Shown here in pieces: positions 21,029 through 32,690 of a stretch of DNA of 64,000 nt (position 1 is its first letter; each line of letters opens with the position of its first letter). The notes under the pieces were generated by a model. That model made no database searches, had not been told where the DNA came from, and worked only from the letters and a program-made list of their open reading frames with translations. Both the position numbers and the translations under genes were made by a program. This DNA is from Polyporus tsugae (taxonomy: Eukaryota > Basidiomycota > Agaricomycetes > Polyporales > Polyporaceae): positions 3,100,001 through 3,164,000 of the forward strand of contig JAHRBS010000007.1 in the NCBI GenBank assembly GCA_024305745.1. Reading direction: 5' to 3'.

Positions 21029-21816
21029 GGACGGGGATCTAAGTCGTTTGAAAGCGTGAAGCTAGGATTCTGGGCTTGTGAAGGGTGCACGTGTTGTGGG
21101 GGAGAGGCAATGGGGGCGAGGCGATGGGGGCGATGATAGTCGGAAACGAAATGTGGGCTGGAGATGAGATGTGTTGAGACCATTGCGCTCGTACCGCAGC
21201 GAGATGACCTGCGCCGCCCCGAGTGCGCCAGATTTAAGAGTCAAAACCCACCTCCGACTCGGACTCCCAGGCGATTCGGACAATCGGATATCCGCCTTTC
21301 CCCGGGCCTATAACTCAAGTAAAGCCACTCATGCGACTCAACACGAGCACGTGACATGTGCACGCGTTGCAACGCCGCGTCCTGGCCTCAGTCCCTTGAA
21401 GTAATAACGCGCATTTCGTGCATGGAGGAAAGCTGAATTCTTTTTCTTGGAATATGAGGCATCCTGTCTTCAAGGCTACATCTATCTCTGTACAGCAGAG
21501 ACATCGATTCGGTCAAGTTTGACCGACCTGCCAGTGAAGTTGTGGTCCAGACAGACTCATATGCTGAGAGTCGCGAGCCTGCGGTATATGTTCTAAGCGG
21601 AGGAGGAAAAGACATAGCGAGATGGTGACTTCAAATCGATGTCAGCCTCCGCCTTAGGAGGGACGCTAGCTCCAAAGGCTAATGAAACACGCTATGCGTC
21701 CCACTGGCAGTCCATAGCACCAGGAGCCTAAAGCTTCGGTGGATCAGTGTGTTATTATCACACGCGGAAACGTCGTAGTGGCAGTATGTGCAACACACGT
21801 GCATATCTACAATTCC
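21029..21816. other. Intergenic, F-box promoter side
   Basis: This 788-bp stretch lies between the start of the F-box gene and the 3' end of the secreted-protein gene, both on the minus strand. No gene, RNA or repeat was recognised. Confidence 0.5.
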
Positions 21817-22946
21817 TTAGGTAATCGTGACAGTCAAGAGGGTGACGGTGCCATCCACGGCGATACCTATGGCACAACACGTAGTCAGTCAGGCCTAGTC
21901 AGGTCACGTACCGCCGAACTCATGGCCACAGGGCGCGCAAAATGGTCCTACCGTGGTTGACGCCGTCGCTGCCGGCGGGCATGATACCAGTAATGTTCTG
22001 TGCGACGGTGTTGTATGTCACGCCGTGGTGGCTCTTCGTACCCACCGCAGCCGCAACAAGCTCGTCCCTGAGACGGAGAACTAGTGTCTCTCCAGCGAGG
22101 TGAATGGGGAGGAACATGAACGTACCGTCCGACGTTCTACCCGTCATCAACGAGGTCGTGGTTCTTGCTTGCGTCTTTCTCCTTGGAGGTACTGATAACA
22201 GATAATTTGGTCAGCCCTACGATCTGAATAACGACCAATACGGCCTCCAGCGAACATACGCGAGGAACAGCGCGCCGCTGTTGGCGCTAAATCCACCCTG
22301 GCGCCAAGCGCTGCACGCAGGCAAGTATACAATGAGCATCCTCCCCCATTAGATAAGTAAGTGCAAGTGCAAGACAATAAGGCTCACCGGAAGTGGTTCC
22401 CGCGAAGCAGACTCTCCAGGCACGTCCCCAGGAAATCGTTCCCGAAGTCCTGGCGAAACTCGACCGCCTGATTCAGCGACCCATTGCCGTCGCCGAGATT
22501 AGCCGTCTGCGGCGCCCCGAGGTGGAACCCAAAGCACTCCTGAGAGCTGTATACGCGTGCACAGGAAGAGGATGCGATGGTATAGAAAGGCCGCAGCAGG
22601 AGACGCGAAGTTAGCATCGGAATACGCGCAAATTGAGCAGGGCACTTACAAGCCGATCGCCTGTGCGTACTTCAGGATCCCGTCGTCAGTGAGCACATCT
22701 GGGGAGCTCAACCCTGAGATGATCACCTGTAAGGAGCATCAGCGTCAGAGATTGTGATCGATGGACATCGAGAGGTAGGTTGAGAGGGCGCACATTCAAA
22801 GGCTCGCCGCCGAACGTGGCGTTATCGAATATGCTCCCGCCGCCCAGCGCGGGATCGAAGAAGTCGACTGTACGCCTCTGAATGGCCAGACCCGTGACCG
22901 CAGAAGCGTAGACAAGAATGAGAAATATAAGAGGGGTGGAGAACAT
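21817..22946 (-). CDS. Secreted protein of a basidiomycete family of unknown function
   Basis: I recognise this as a small secreted protein type seen in wood-decay basidiomycetes but know no function for it. Seven exons (22946-22794, 22726-22650, 22546-22388, 22310-22260, 22191-22141, 22067-21952, 21866-21817) give 218 residues. A signal peptide (hydrophobic residues 1-20) is followed by F-F-D-P-A-L-G-G-G-S, then N-x-V-I-I-S-G-L-S-S-P-D-V-L, N-L-G-D-G-N-G, G-T-C-L-E-S-L, A-N-S-G-A-L-F-L-A, and H-H-G-V-T-Y-N-T-V with a C-terminal G-I-A-V-D-G-T-V-T-L-L-T-V-T. No transmembrane segment is seen. The exon 5/6 join is the weak point: a stop after L-V-D-D-G forces an acceptor that skips the roughly five residues expected before D-E-L-V-A-A-A-V-G, so the gene may be slightly damaged or mis-spliced in my model. 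Confidence 0.75.
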
Positions 22947-24172
22947 CGATTGTCGTTAGAAGGTGTGGTGGATGCGAAAGCTTAACGTAAATCAGGAAGG
23001 CAAGAGCCCTTAGGCAAAAAGTGACAAGAGAGAAGTCGTAAACGACGAAACACAAGAGTCGGGTCGACGACCAGCTGTTGACCCAAGGTGAGGCAGTGCG
23101 GACGTCCAGTGCTTTATAGCATGCCGCGCATGTCTACCGGAGAGATGTTCTCTCATCGGCTGACGAATTGTTGAGCCGAGGAACAAGTAATTCCGTCCGG
23201 AACAGACCATTGGTGCGGCTGCCAAGACTCGAGTAAAGTTGCATTTTGTGACGGTTTCTCAACAAACCACCGCCCAGATGGTAGGCGCATCAGCCGCGTC
23301 CTAGTAGAAGACAAGATATGACCATGACGCTCAACCGGCGCTGTACGGCCAGGGACCCACTGGGACAGGCTCTATCCCCTTCGGTTGACTCAGAGGCCAG
23401 CCTGGAGACAGAACAGAATTCAAATCAATCTATCACCATTGAGTGGTCTGAATTCAAGTGCAGCTTACCCATTTGTCGAGAGAAGCACGGTTTTGGGTGT
23501 CATAAAGCTTGATACGAGGGTTGGTCCACAGCTGATTTGAGGTGGGATGATGTACATAGTACGGCCGGGACGCGCTGGATGGTCGTCATCGCAATCACAA
23601 GAGTCGGCATGCCAAGGAGTTGCAGGTGATAGCGAAGCTTGAGCTCGACACCGCGTCCTACTAGTACCAGGGAAGCTCATGGATGAGACGCTGTCCTGCA
23701 AGAACTTCAAGCTATCGGAAGCAAGTCCGGCATCTGAATCACGACGGGTCACACGCACGTGCACGCCACATCAATTTATATATACTGTCACTATGAGCGC
23801 CTCTACCGTTGTCATCCTTATCCTCACCATATGACAAGTTCCAAGCTAAAAGCTGCCTTGCGTAGATTGCAACGTTTCTACTCAGCAGCAATCGCCGCAC
23901 CCACTGCATTTACACGTCGCTCACCTTGGAGCATCTCCCCATGACTAGCCCGTCCCTCGGCTTCTGGAGATGGTTGAACCAAGGATAACACATGTTGGTC
24001 AACAAAGGAGGTGTGTGGCCACTGTAGCTGGCATGCAGCATAAACTCTCCTTGCAGGCTGGCCAAGCGTCAGCCAACTGCCAGCCAACCTCCGCCCGGTT
24101 TCGATTAAGATTATCCATTCCGTACCACCATTCCCTGCACCTTCGCCCTCTCCTCGTCCCATCGATACGGAC
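22947..24172. other. Intergenic between divergent genes, about 1.2 kb
   Basis: This region is the shared upstream area of the secreted-protein gene (minus) and the zinc-cluster factor (plus). Only short frames occur. Apart from a TATA motif nothing specific was recognised. Confidence 0.5.
23113..23118 (-). promoter_or_regulatory. Putative TATA box of the secreted-protein gene
   Basis: TATAAA on the minus strand, 167 bp upstream of the ATG at 22946. Sequence match only. Confidence 0.35.
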
Positions 24173-26213
24173 ATGCAGGTGCCCGGAAATCATCTTCAAC
24201 CCAACGTGCTGGCCACGGCTCGCTTGTCCCCCTCAAAGCAAGTGTCCCCCCGTCGTAACGGTGGTCGAGTTCGGGATCAAGGTCGTCCACACTGGCAGAA
24301 GCCGCCCGCGCCTGTGTCTGCCCCGAGAGCACCCGCCCTGCACCCTCTTGTTTACGCGCAACAGCTCGGTTGGTCTGGACTTGCGAACGCCGGTAACAAC
24401 CCTCGCCCCCAAGCTCAAACTCACGGTGCGTATGGACAGGTCCATGCGGCGGCGGCGTCCCCTCCCTCTTTGCCGCCCATGCCACCGCTGGCTGCGACCG
24501 TGCCAACATACCCGCTCGGCAACTTCCCTTACTACGGCGGAAACTTCCTAGGATCTCAGGCGCACCAGCTCCCTCAGCAAGCGACGAACTCGGTCATGCG
24601 ACAGCAGGACTTGGCGGCGTATCCGACCCAGTTCTTCCATCCTCAGGCTGCGTTTCAGCACCAGCTTCTCGTCCCTGTCTTTGTCCAGAACCAGAACCCA
24701 ACAGCAACCGCGGCGGGGCAGCCGACAACAGGCGCTACAGAGTACAAAGATCCTTTCGTATACGTACAACCTCCACCCGACGCTTTCAAGACTGAGCAGG
24801 GTCGTGAACTCTACCGACGCCCACCCAAGACACGAATCAGGGTCGCCCAAGCTTGCGAGCCGTGTCGGAAACGGAAGAGCAAGGTATTCCATCTTTGCTA
24901 CTCCGAACAGTATGCCATTTTCGCTTCATGCGTGACTTTTCCTTGACAGTGTACCGGCGCGCGACCGAAGTGCAAGCGCTGCGATAAGAAGGACTTGGAC
25001 TGCGTCTACGCCGAAGACCATCGCGCGAACAAGCTCAGAGGCACGCGGAACCGTATGCTGACGTCCGTCCCTGTGGCCGAGCTGGACGAAGACTACGACG
25101 GCAACATCAAACTGCCGCCTTGCCCGCCTGCAACTGCTTCGTGCTCGTCTTCCTCCACGTACTCTTGTTCGTCTGGGTACTCTTCTGGGAGCGTTCTTGA
25201 CAGCGCGGCGCCACCACCATCGTCCAGCAATGCTGCTTCCGAAGCGCCGCGTCTACCGTTTCCCATCTATGTCCCGCCTCGCATCCCTCCTCTGGTAGGG
25301 CCTTCGATGCCACGCTCTGGCACTGGCATCAACGCTTCCGCTCAAAGGTCCTCTGGTTCGGGCCCCTCTGCTGTTACCCGCGCTCCAGGAGGTCTTACCG
25401 ACGCGCAAACGGCCGTGCGAGCCCAACCTACCGCCACGGGGTCTGGTTCGACATCTTATCAGTATAACGTTGTGCATCCTCAGCAAGCCCCCTCGTGTGT
25501 TCCTGCCGTCTCCACCCTGGGCTCGCAGCAAATCCAGCACATGCTCAGGCCTCAAAGCTGTCTGCCGTACGTACCTGGGTCGGGTGAGCCCGCGAAGGGC
25601 GGCTCTCCTTATGTTATTTGCTATATCTCAACGTAATTGCTCCCACAGTGCGCAGGAATGCATTGCTGGAATGTCTAGGCCGCGCTCAACGCCTCTCACG
25701 GCGGACACGTACCATGCGTCGATGGACACCTCGCGTGGCCTGGGTCAATGCCTCGCGGCGGTGGCGAAGGAAATGGAGATGCAATTTCCATATGCGCCTC
25801 CGCCGCTCGGCCGGGATCGCTCCTCAGGCTCGTCGTCGTCTTCGCGTCCCCGTGACGGCGCTCGATCAGGCGCACAGACGCCGACTGATTACTTTTCTAT
25901 CCCCCTCCCTGCGGGGACCCAGTGGTCGTCGGGCAACGATTACTCACAGCACGCAGCGCAGACCGCTCTGAACGTCCCTGCACCGATGCAGGCGGCGAAG
26001 GCGGACAGCGTCGGGAGTGGATTCGCGCAGATAAACTTGGATTTGATGTCATCGGGTGGCGTGCCGCTGCCGGGCAGCCTCGTGTCGGCGATGTCCGGAC
26101 AGGATTGGGAAGGGGGTTACGCTTTGGAGTACGAAGACTGGTTCCACTCCTTCCCCGAGAGCCTTCCGGACTTCCTGCCGTCCGAGTCCGGCGACCTGTC
26201 GTTCTATCGTTAG
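24173..26213 (+). CDS. Zn(II)2Cys6 transcription factor
   Basis: A fungal zinc-cluster DNA-binding protein of 630 residues from exons 24173-24883, 24950-25566 and 25649-26213. The binuclear cluster at about residues 228-255 has the exact C-x2-C-x6-C-x6-C-x2-C-x6-C spacing, preceded by basic residues; intron 1 falls inside it, just before the third Cys. Unusually the cluster is central. A Pro/Gln/Ala-rich stretch of about 220 residues precedes it, and Ser-rich and Gly/Pro-rich low-complexity sequence follows. I see no fungal-specific transcription-factor middle homology region. The C-terminus is acidic/aromatic (W-F-H-S-F-P-E-S-L-P-D-F-L-P-S-E-S-G-D), a likely activation segment. Target genes are unknown. 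An earlier start cannot be excluded, but no better in-frame ATG was seen. Confidence 0.88.
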
Positions 26214-26604
26214 TCGCACTTGTGCCGCCAATGAAAAATGTTCTCCGCGCTTACATCATCCCTGTACTCGCTGCTCTGCGCGATTTCCCCTCTCCCGCAA
26301 AATACGATGCGTCTTGAAGGGCGATTCTGAGCAGTGGCTAGCGCAGGATTCGGAAGCATTCGTCGGACGACTCGGGACCCATATGGACCCATGATCTTTC
26401 CAGTCATTTGCTTACGTATTTGCCCATAAGTGGAAATAGCGCCCGGCAAAGGATCGGGACGGGAGCTGTCAATGCTCCTCTCGTCCCTATTCCGAGACAG
26501 TGTCCTCCTCCGCGCCCGTTTCGACATGCTGCGTCCCTGTCCTCTTCCACCTCTTTCTATCACCCACACACCCTCCACCCGCGCACATCCGCGCGCCCCC
26601 CCAT
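26214..26604. other. Intergenic, upstream of the WC-2 gene
   Basis: These 391 bp precede the WC-2 ATG and include a C-rich, CACC-rich leader (about 26510-26600). No gene or repeat was recognised. Confidence 0.5.
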
Positions 26605-27877
26605 ATGGCCTCCACCGTCCCCCCAGTATCCACACCCACACCCGCGACCATGCCCGAGGCATCGAGCAGCAGCGGCGTCCCGCTTAGCCCCACCAAGGAG
26701 ATCCCGGTGTTCGAGTTCACGAAGCGCAAGCGGTGGGCGGACCTGCTCGTGACAGAGCTCAACGACACCATCGTCCTCGTCCTCTCGGAGGCGTGCCAGG
26801 TGTGGTACTGCGGGAACGCGGTCACGGAGCTCCTCGGCTGGCGCGACGAGGAGCTCGTGGATAGCGACCTGATCGACCTCATGAACGGTGCGTCCCCTCT
26901 CCCGTCTTCCCCACCCCCCTGATATATATGCGCATCTGTGTTGTCTCTGATGGACGGGGCCGGCCGTTTGACAGCGAACGACCGGGGCAACTTCCGCACG
27001 GCGTTCGCGGAGAGCGTGGGGGCGCGGACGGACATGCTCACGTACGCGCGGCTGCAGTGCAAGAACGAGTTCTACGTGTCGACGGACTACACGTCCGCGC
27101 CGCGCGAGGTGCTCTTCGAGATCCGCGGCCGCCCGCACTACATGCCGGACTCGGGCGACTTCAAGTGCTACTTCGCGATGGCCCAGCCGTACCCGAGCCG
27201 CAACACCGCCATGTACGTCCCCCCCCCCTCCCTCCCCCCTCGTGCCTTCTGTTCGTCGAGAGCGCTTCGGCTCATGTATTTCGGTTCGCCCGTACACGGG
27301 ACGTGGGGCGTGCCGTGTTGCGTGTTGCAGGTTGAACACGTTCCTGGAGCTCAAGATGGAGAACGAGAGACTCCAACAGCGCGTCGTGCAGCTCCGCGTG
27401 CAGTCGCAGGCGCTCGACGGAGCAGCCGACGGCTTCTTCAGCACGTCGGACAACTTTGGTGGCCCAGTAGTGGACGGCGGCAGGACCAACTTTGAGCTTG
27501 GGGTCGGGTCTAGCCTGGTGCCGGACGCCGACGAGGACGGACCGAGGAAAAAGGTGCGTTCGCAGTGGACGTGGGACATGGATGGTGCTGACGGCGGTGT
27601 CTGTTTTTCCCAGCTGAAGCGAACGGCAGCCGAACAACATGTGTGCGTGACGTGCGGGAGGACAGATTCGCCGGAATGGCGCAAGGTGCGTGTCCTTGTG
27701 ATCTCTGCTTATTCGGCTCCCAGCAGGTATGTTTATCGCGTGTCACAGGGTCCCATGGGTCCCAAGACACTATGCAATGCCTGCGGCCTGCGGTGGGCGA
27801 AGAAAGCTCGCAAGAGTGGCGACGGCGACGGCGAAGGCGACGGAGCGCAGAACAGTGGTTCCAGTATTGTCTTCTAG
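26605..27877 (+). CDS. wc-2: White-collar 2 homologue (PAS-GATA blue-light/clock factor)
   Basis: WC-2 pairs with the flavin photoreceptor WC-1 to drive light-induced transcription. Five exons (26605-26887, 26975-27212, 27331-27553, 27614-27685, 27749-27877) encode 314 residues. A PAS domain spans about residues 40-170 (start R-W-A-D-L-L-V-T-E-L-N-D-T-I, later C-G-N-A-V-T-E-L-L-G-W and the end C-Y-F-A-M-A-Q-P-Y-P). A short coiled coil (L-E-L-K-M-E-N-E-R-L-Q-Q-R-V) follows. The C-terminal GATA finger is C-V-T-C-G-R-T-D-S-P-E-W-R-K-G-P then L-C-N-A-C-G-L-R-W-A-K-K, the WC-2-specific C-x2-C-x18-C-x2-C form, with an intron splitting it after W-R-K. Length is typical of basidiomycete WC-2, which is shorter than the Neurospora protein. 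No WC-1 gene is in the window. Confidence 0.93.
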
Positions 27878-28152
27878 GTGTTTCGCGCGTGGCTCACCCC
27901 ATTCCCGTGTTATGTCGTACCCTACTTTTCCTTCGGAACATCGGGTTTTGTGGATTTTCGGACGTCCTCTCCCGTTTCGCGACTGCTTCCCGAGCTCTAC
28001 GACGACGCATCAGGAAACTGAGACGCCCGGGCACAGCTTACGCTTCCAGTTATCCTCGATCGATCATAAGACATTCATATCCGGCTTCGACACTTCTCCG
28101 TCTCCCTCGACCCCCGGCCCCCTTCACGAGCCCCTGTATAGCAACTGCAACG

Positions 28153-29680
28153 ATGGCTGATACCCCTCACATCGCGGATACCTCGCCACAACACTGGAAG
28201 TACATCTCAGAAGGAGGTTCAAGTATCGTCTTCTCATACTCCGGCCCGCCACACCCCGCCTTCGACGGAACTGCGCTCCGACTCCGCAAGGCCCCCGTCC
28301 CTAAACGCGAGAAGGAGGCGTCAGGGCAGTACCAGCAGCCCCAGTTTGCGGAAGGCGAGGAAGACGAGCCGGACGACCCGACGATCGTCTTCCAACACAC
28401 GGTTATCGAGCGGCTCGTCCCGAAGCAGTTCCTGCCACGACTAGGCGCCGTGCGCCTCGATGGCGCGTGGCTCCAGGAACTCTCGAACCTGACGGAGGTG
28501 CATCGGCCAAGCCAGAGGCGGACAAAGGACAACATCGATAGGGGACGGAGGAAGGCAGTGCTCGCGACGGACTTGGTGGGCGGGAGCGGGTGGGCGGTCG
28601 AGATCAAGGTGTGTTCCGCCTTGGCCTACTCCCGTGTAGATTTAGAACCTCCATAACTCCTCCACCTTCCCGATCTTCCGGATGGCCGGGAACGCCAGCC
28701 GAAGTGGGGCTTCCTGCCCGCGCCGGCGCACCTCTCGGAAGAGACGCGCGAGATCAAGACGCGGACGTGCCGGTTCTGCATGCACGCGCACCTCAAGAGT
28801 GCCCATGGCGAGAGCGTCGCGCTGGGGTACTGCCCGCTCGACCTATTCTCGCGCGATAGGCAACGCGTCACGCGCGCGGTGCATTCACTGTGGGACGTCT
28901 GGATCGCGAGTAGGGCGGCGGTGAACAACCTCAGGGTGTTCGTCGAGGGCCAGAAGCTCGCGCCGACCGCGGATGTGCGTCTCTTCTCCACGGGATTAAC
29001 CTTGTGTGTTGCCTAACTCACGCATGTCCATGCCTATGTCCACATCCACAACCACATGTGGCCGCTTCTGCATCCTATCCCCCCGTGTCCAATAGCCGAT
29101 GTCCCTCGCGCCCCTCGCAGCACAGCTCTTCCCAAAATTATCGCCTGGAGATCATCATTCAGCGCAAACGCTAATGCTCGACGAGATCCGCGACGCGTTC
29201 ACGTCCGCGCTCCTCCCCCTCCTCCTCGACACCCCGGTCCTGCACACACTCTCGACGCTCCAGCGCACGCTCGATGCGCTTGACGTCGAGGGCCTCTCTG
29301 CGCTCTGGGCGCGCCTCCGCACCGAGCACGCGTCTAGGCTAGGAAAGGGCGAGCTTGACCCCGACATCGCGGACTGGACGCGCTTCGTCGACACGTACCT
29401 CGCCCGACGCGCTAGCGAACGCGACACTCGGGAGACGTCGACGGAGACGGAGGACGAGCTGCGGTACCGCATGCACGCGTACCTGCTCTCCGCGTCGTTC
29501 AAGGACTGTTCGCTCATCCTGCGCATGCGGCCGGGGCAGGCGGGGACCATCACGGTCATCGATCTTGACGTGAAGGGCATCGACCGCTTGGCGAAGTGGG
29601 CGAAGCTGGATCGGGAGATCGTCGATGCCTATAGGGGGGTCGCGCCGCGGGACTGCGTCGATGGCTGGGCTTCCGTTTGA
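28153..29680 (+). CDS. IPK1: Inositol-pentakisphosphate 2-kinase
   Basis: IPK1 phosphorylates inositol pentakisphosphate to phytic acid (InsP6), needed for mRNA export. Three exons (28153-28608, 28699-28974, 29096-29680) encode 438 residues, all phase 0. The N-terminal lobe has Y-I-S-E-G-G-S-S-I-V-F-S-Y, the glycine-rich nucleotide-binding turn of this family. The hallmark E-I-K-P-K-W-G-F-L-P spans intron 1, followed by C-R-F-C-M-H, a Cys/His motif likely to bind zinc, and the C-terminal D-C-S-L-I-L-R-M and I-D-L-D-V-K. The start is 276 bp after the WC-2 stop on the same strand. No lesion is seen. Confidence 0.92.
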
Positions 29681-30116
29681 AGGTTCTTTCTTCTTGGACT
29701 TGGAGGCGGAGGCGGAGGCGGAATGTATGTACAGTATACTCTGCTTCCGCGGTGCGCTGGTTGTCTCCTGTGTCTGAAATTGACTACGACCTAAACGTCG
29801 TCCCGGGCACCTCATACCGATGCATTTTATCTGTCCACCACTAGGTGTCGGAAGATGCCATTTACATTTTGGAAATAAAATAAGGTACAGTATATGCTGC
29901 GAGATGACACCCGGACATGACAAACATATACAGAGCAGGAGCACGGAAGGAATCAAGGATTGGGAGAGCGAGTCAGCAGAGCAACAAATGTCCCCACGAA
30001 TCACAAATATCCAGGCATGTAAGTTACATCTATGTGCGCGAACTTCTATACCGACGCAAGTCCATCAGGGCACGACCAAACCAACAGGGGAGAAGGAATT
30101 GTAGTTATTTTGGGGC
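29681..30116. other. Intergenic between convergent genes, with a short GGAGGC repeat
   Basis: This stretch separates IPK1 (plus) from the SDR gene (minus). A small tandem GGAGGC repeat (three units plus GG) lies at 29702-29721, within the probable IPK1 3' UTR. Nothing else was recognised. Confidence 0.5.
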
Positions 30117-31714
30117 TTAGATGACGCAGTAGCCGCCGTCAACGCGGATCTCAGTGCCGGTCATGAATCGCGACGCATCGCTAGCAAGGAAGACGATCGC
30201 GCCAGCAAGGTCTTCGGGTTCGCCCATCTACGGTCAAGTACGTGAGTAACAGGCGGCAGAAAGAGGGTTGCAACAGAAATACCCACCCGTCCCATTGGTG
30301 TGAGGCTCTCCCATGTTTTCTGCGATCGCGCCACAAGCATCAGCATATGATCGGACTAGAACGACACTAGCGAGATAGTATACCTTGAGTTCTTGGTCGT
30401 GCGCAAGGATGGTGCGCGTGAGCTTCGTGAGCATGTACCCTGGGCTAGAGGCGGAGGTCGCAACTGCGGTTAGCGCGAGGGAAGAAGGCGATGACGTCAT
30501 GCCATACCTGAGAGTGTTGACACGAACGCCCTTCTTGGCCCACTCCACTCCCAAACTCGCCGCCATGTGTTTCACCGCTGCACGCAAGCAATCAAGCGAC
30601 CGTCAGCAGACATTTCTCAATCCGCCCTTAGCGGACGCGCTACATCCACGTACCGGCTTTGGAGGCGTTGTAGGGGGTCTGGGGCTGTGGGATGTTCACG
30701 ATCTAGATGGAGTGTGGGGTATCAAGCTTCAAGCCGCAGTTCCGCCGACGGGTGATCGGAAGGGGACCCACATTGGCGCTCATGCTACCAACCAAAACGA
30801 TGCTCCCTCCGCCCTGGGGAATCATGTTGCGAGCGGCCTCGCGCGCGGTGAAGAACGCGCCATGGACGTTGATGTCGTACAGACGCTTTATCCGGTCGAA
30901 TGGGTAGCTGAAAGGGAGGAAGGGGAAAAGGCTTAGCGTCAGCATCGGTGAAACAACAGAAGAGACGCCGTTACGCACTCGAAGGCGGAGTAGTTCTCGA
31001 CAATGCCTGCGGGGGTAATAACAATTCGCGGTGAACACGTTGAATCGGGCCACGGACAGACCGCGGGGACGACTGACCTGCGGACGCTACGACCGAATCG
31101 ACGCGCCCGTACGTGTCCATGACCCGTCTGAATGCCTGGTGCACCGAAAGCTCCGACGAGACATCGCATCCGATGCCGATTACACGGTAGTCGCTGGGCT
31201 CCATCTCACTGTCAACTTCACACCTTATCAGTAACGTTTCACGAATAGACGGCAGAAGACCGAGGTAGGGTACGGGGGGATAGCGCGCCGAGGATGGGAA
31301 GTTCGATACTGACCGCATGCCGCCTTGACGAGCTCCTCAGCAGCGTGCTCCGCCTCGTCCTCCTTGAGGTCGACGATAGCGAGAGATGTGCACCCCGACT
31401 CGACGAACGCGCGGCAGAACTCGTTGCCGAGGCCGCGCGCCGCACCAGTTACAACGGCGACCTGTTCAAGCAGACGGCGCGGGGGGTGAGCGGGAGCGCG
31501 GGGGAAGTAGAGGGGGGGCGCGGACCTTGTTGGACATGGAGAAGTCGGGGAGGGTCTTGACGACGCGCGCCTTGGCCGCGATGCTGTTGAGCCTGGCGAC
31601 AGCATCGTCGCTGTTGAACCGCGCATGGACAATGACAGGGTGAGATGCGCGGGGGGGGCGGAGGAGGGCGCGCGAGGCAGTGGGGAGGGAGCGGGCAAGT
31701 AGGGAGGGGGCCAT
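30117..31714 (-). CDS. Short-chain dehydrogenase/reductase, polyol-dehydrogenase-like
   Basis: An NAD(P)-dependent SDR oxidoreductase of 320 residues from ten exons: 31714-31526, 31461-31314, 31215-31078, 31006-30979, 30907-30772, 30702-30654, 30577-30508, 30444-30384, 30319-30287 and 30227-30117. The cofactor motif is [10 protein letters not shown], the structural motif resembles N-A-G (A-S-A-G-I-V), and the active site is Y-N-A-S-K. The ending [11 protein letters not shown] resembles fungal D-arabinitol/mannitol/sorbose dehydrogenases, so a sugar-polyol substrate is a reasonable guess only. The first 40 residues are rich in Arg, Ser and Ala with few acids and look like a mitochondrial presequence. 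Exons of 28, 33 and 49 nt are supported by SDR motif continuity. The exon 2/3 junction is the least certain. Confidence 0.88.
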
Positions 31715-32690
31715 GGGTGGAGGGGAGGTGGTGGATGCGAGGAGAGAAGAGCGGGGGTGGGGCCGAATTTATTGGGTGGGGAGACGGGTCGGGGTGCGAG
31801 ACCCTGAGGCCTGAGGCCAGACTCTGAGCCAGTCTGGAGAGAACTCGCGAGTGGCCGCGGTCGCAGGCAAAGTTACTACTTAGCGGCTCATGCCAGTGCC
31901 ACGCGACAATTGGCCCCTCCGACCCCGCTCATTGGCTCGACTCTCCCCCTCGCTCCTCCGGTCCGACTTCCTCGACGGCGCAGCGCCTCTTCCCCGCCAT
32001 CAATCAAGCCATCCAAGCCAAAGCCCAGCCCTTCCCCGCCCCCCTACCCTCCGAATGGCTGCCGATGTCTCAGATCTCAATACCCTCTCTTGAATCTGAA
32101 TCAACGATGACCGGACCGCCTACATTCCGTCACTCGAGACCTGTCGATGTCGAGCATATGAGATTGTCGGTTTATACATTCACCAACGCCTGGGGAGAGA
32201 GAGAGCCATACGTAGCGAGACGGAAGTAGGTATGAGGGGGTCATATGTGCGAACGAGCGTGGGGTATCCGTTCAAGCCGAGCAACAACAGGATAGCAAAA
32301 CCGAATAAACACATCTAAAGTATATAGCTCTGTAACTGTAATAAATGTAGAAGGGATGGAACGAACACGAAAACGCGACCTGACGAACATCAAATACCGT
32401 GGCGGAGGATGAATGGGAAAACCAGACCGGAAGCACCCAACGCGACACGGTCTTCTCCGCCAGGGAGAATGTAGTACACTATCTCGGCGTCGAGCGACAC
32501 CGAAACCAATCGATGGGCTGAGGGAATATGGAAGACGGTAGGATGACAGGGACCAGGACGAGGCGAGAGCCAGAGTGAGAGGAGGCAGAGTGATGACCGA
32601 TAGTGAGGGAAACAGGCAGAGAGATGAGGTAAAGCCGGAACCGACTCAGGCAGATCCAAAACGTACAGAGCACCACCGCACCCGCACCGA
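31715..32690. other. Intergenic, SDR promoter and kinesin 3' flank
   Basis: About 1 kb lies between the SDR start and the kinesin stop, both on the minus strand. It includes a C/T-rich tract (31920-32060) and short repeated GAGGC/CCAGTCTG words near 31805-31840. No gene or RNA was recognised. Confidence 0.5.

Noticed and set aside
26560..27684. A 374-codon minus-strand open frame opposite WC-2
   Set aside because: It runs across WC-2 introns and exons alike and has antisense-type composition; PAS and GATA domains support the plus strand.
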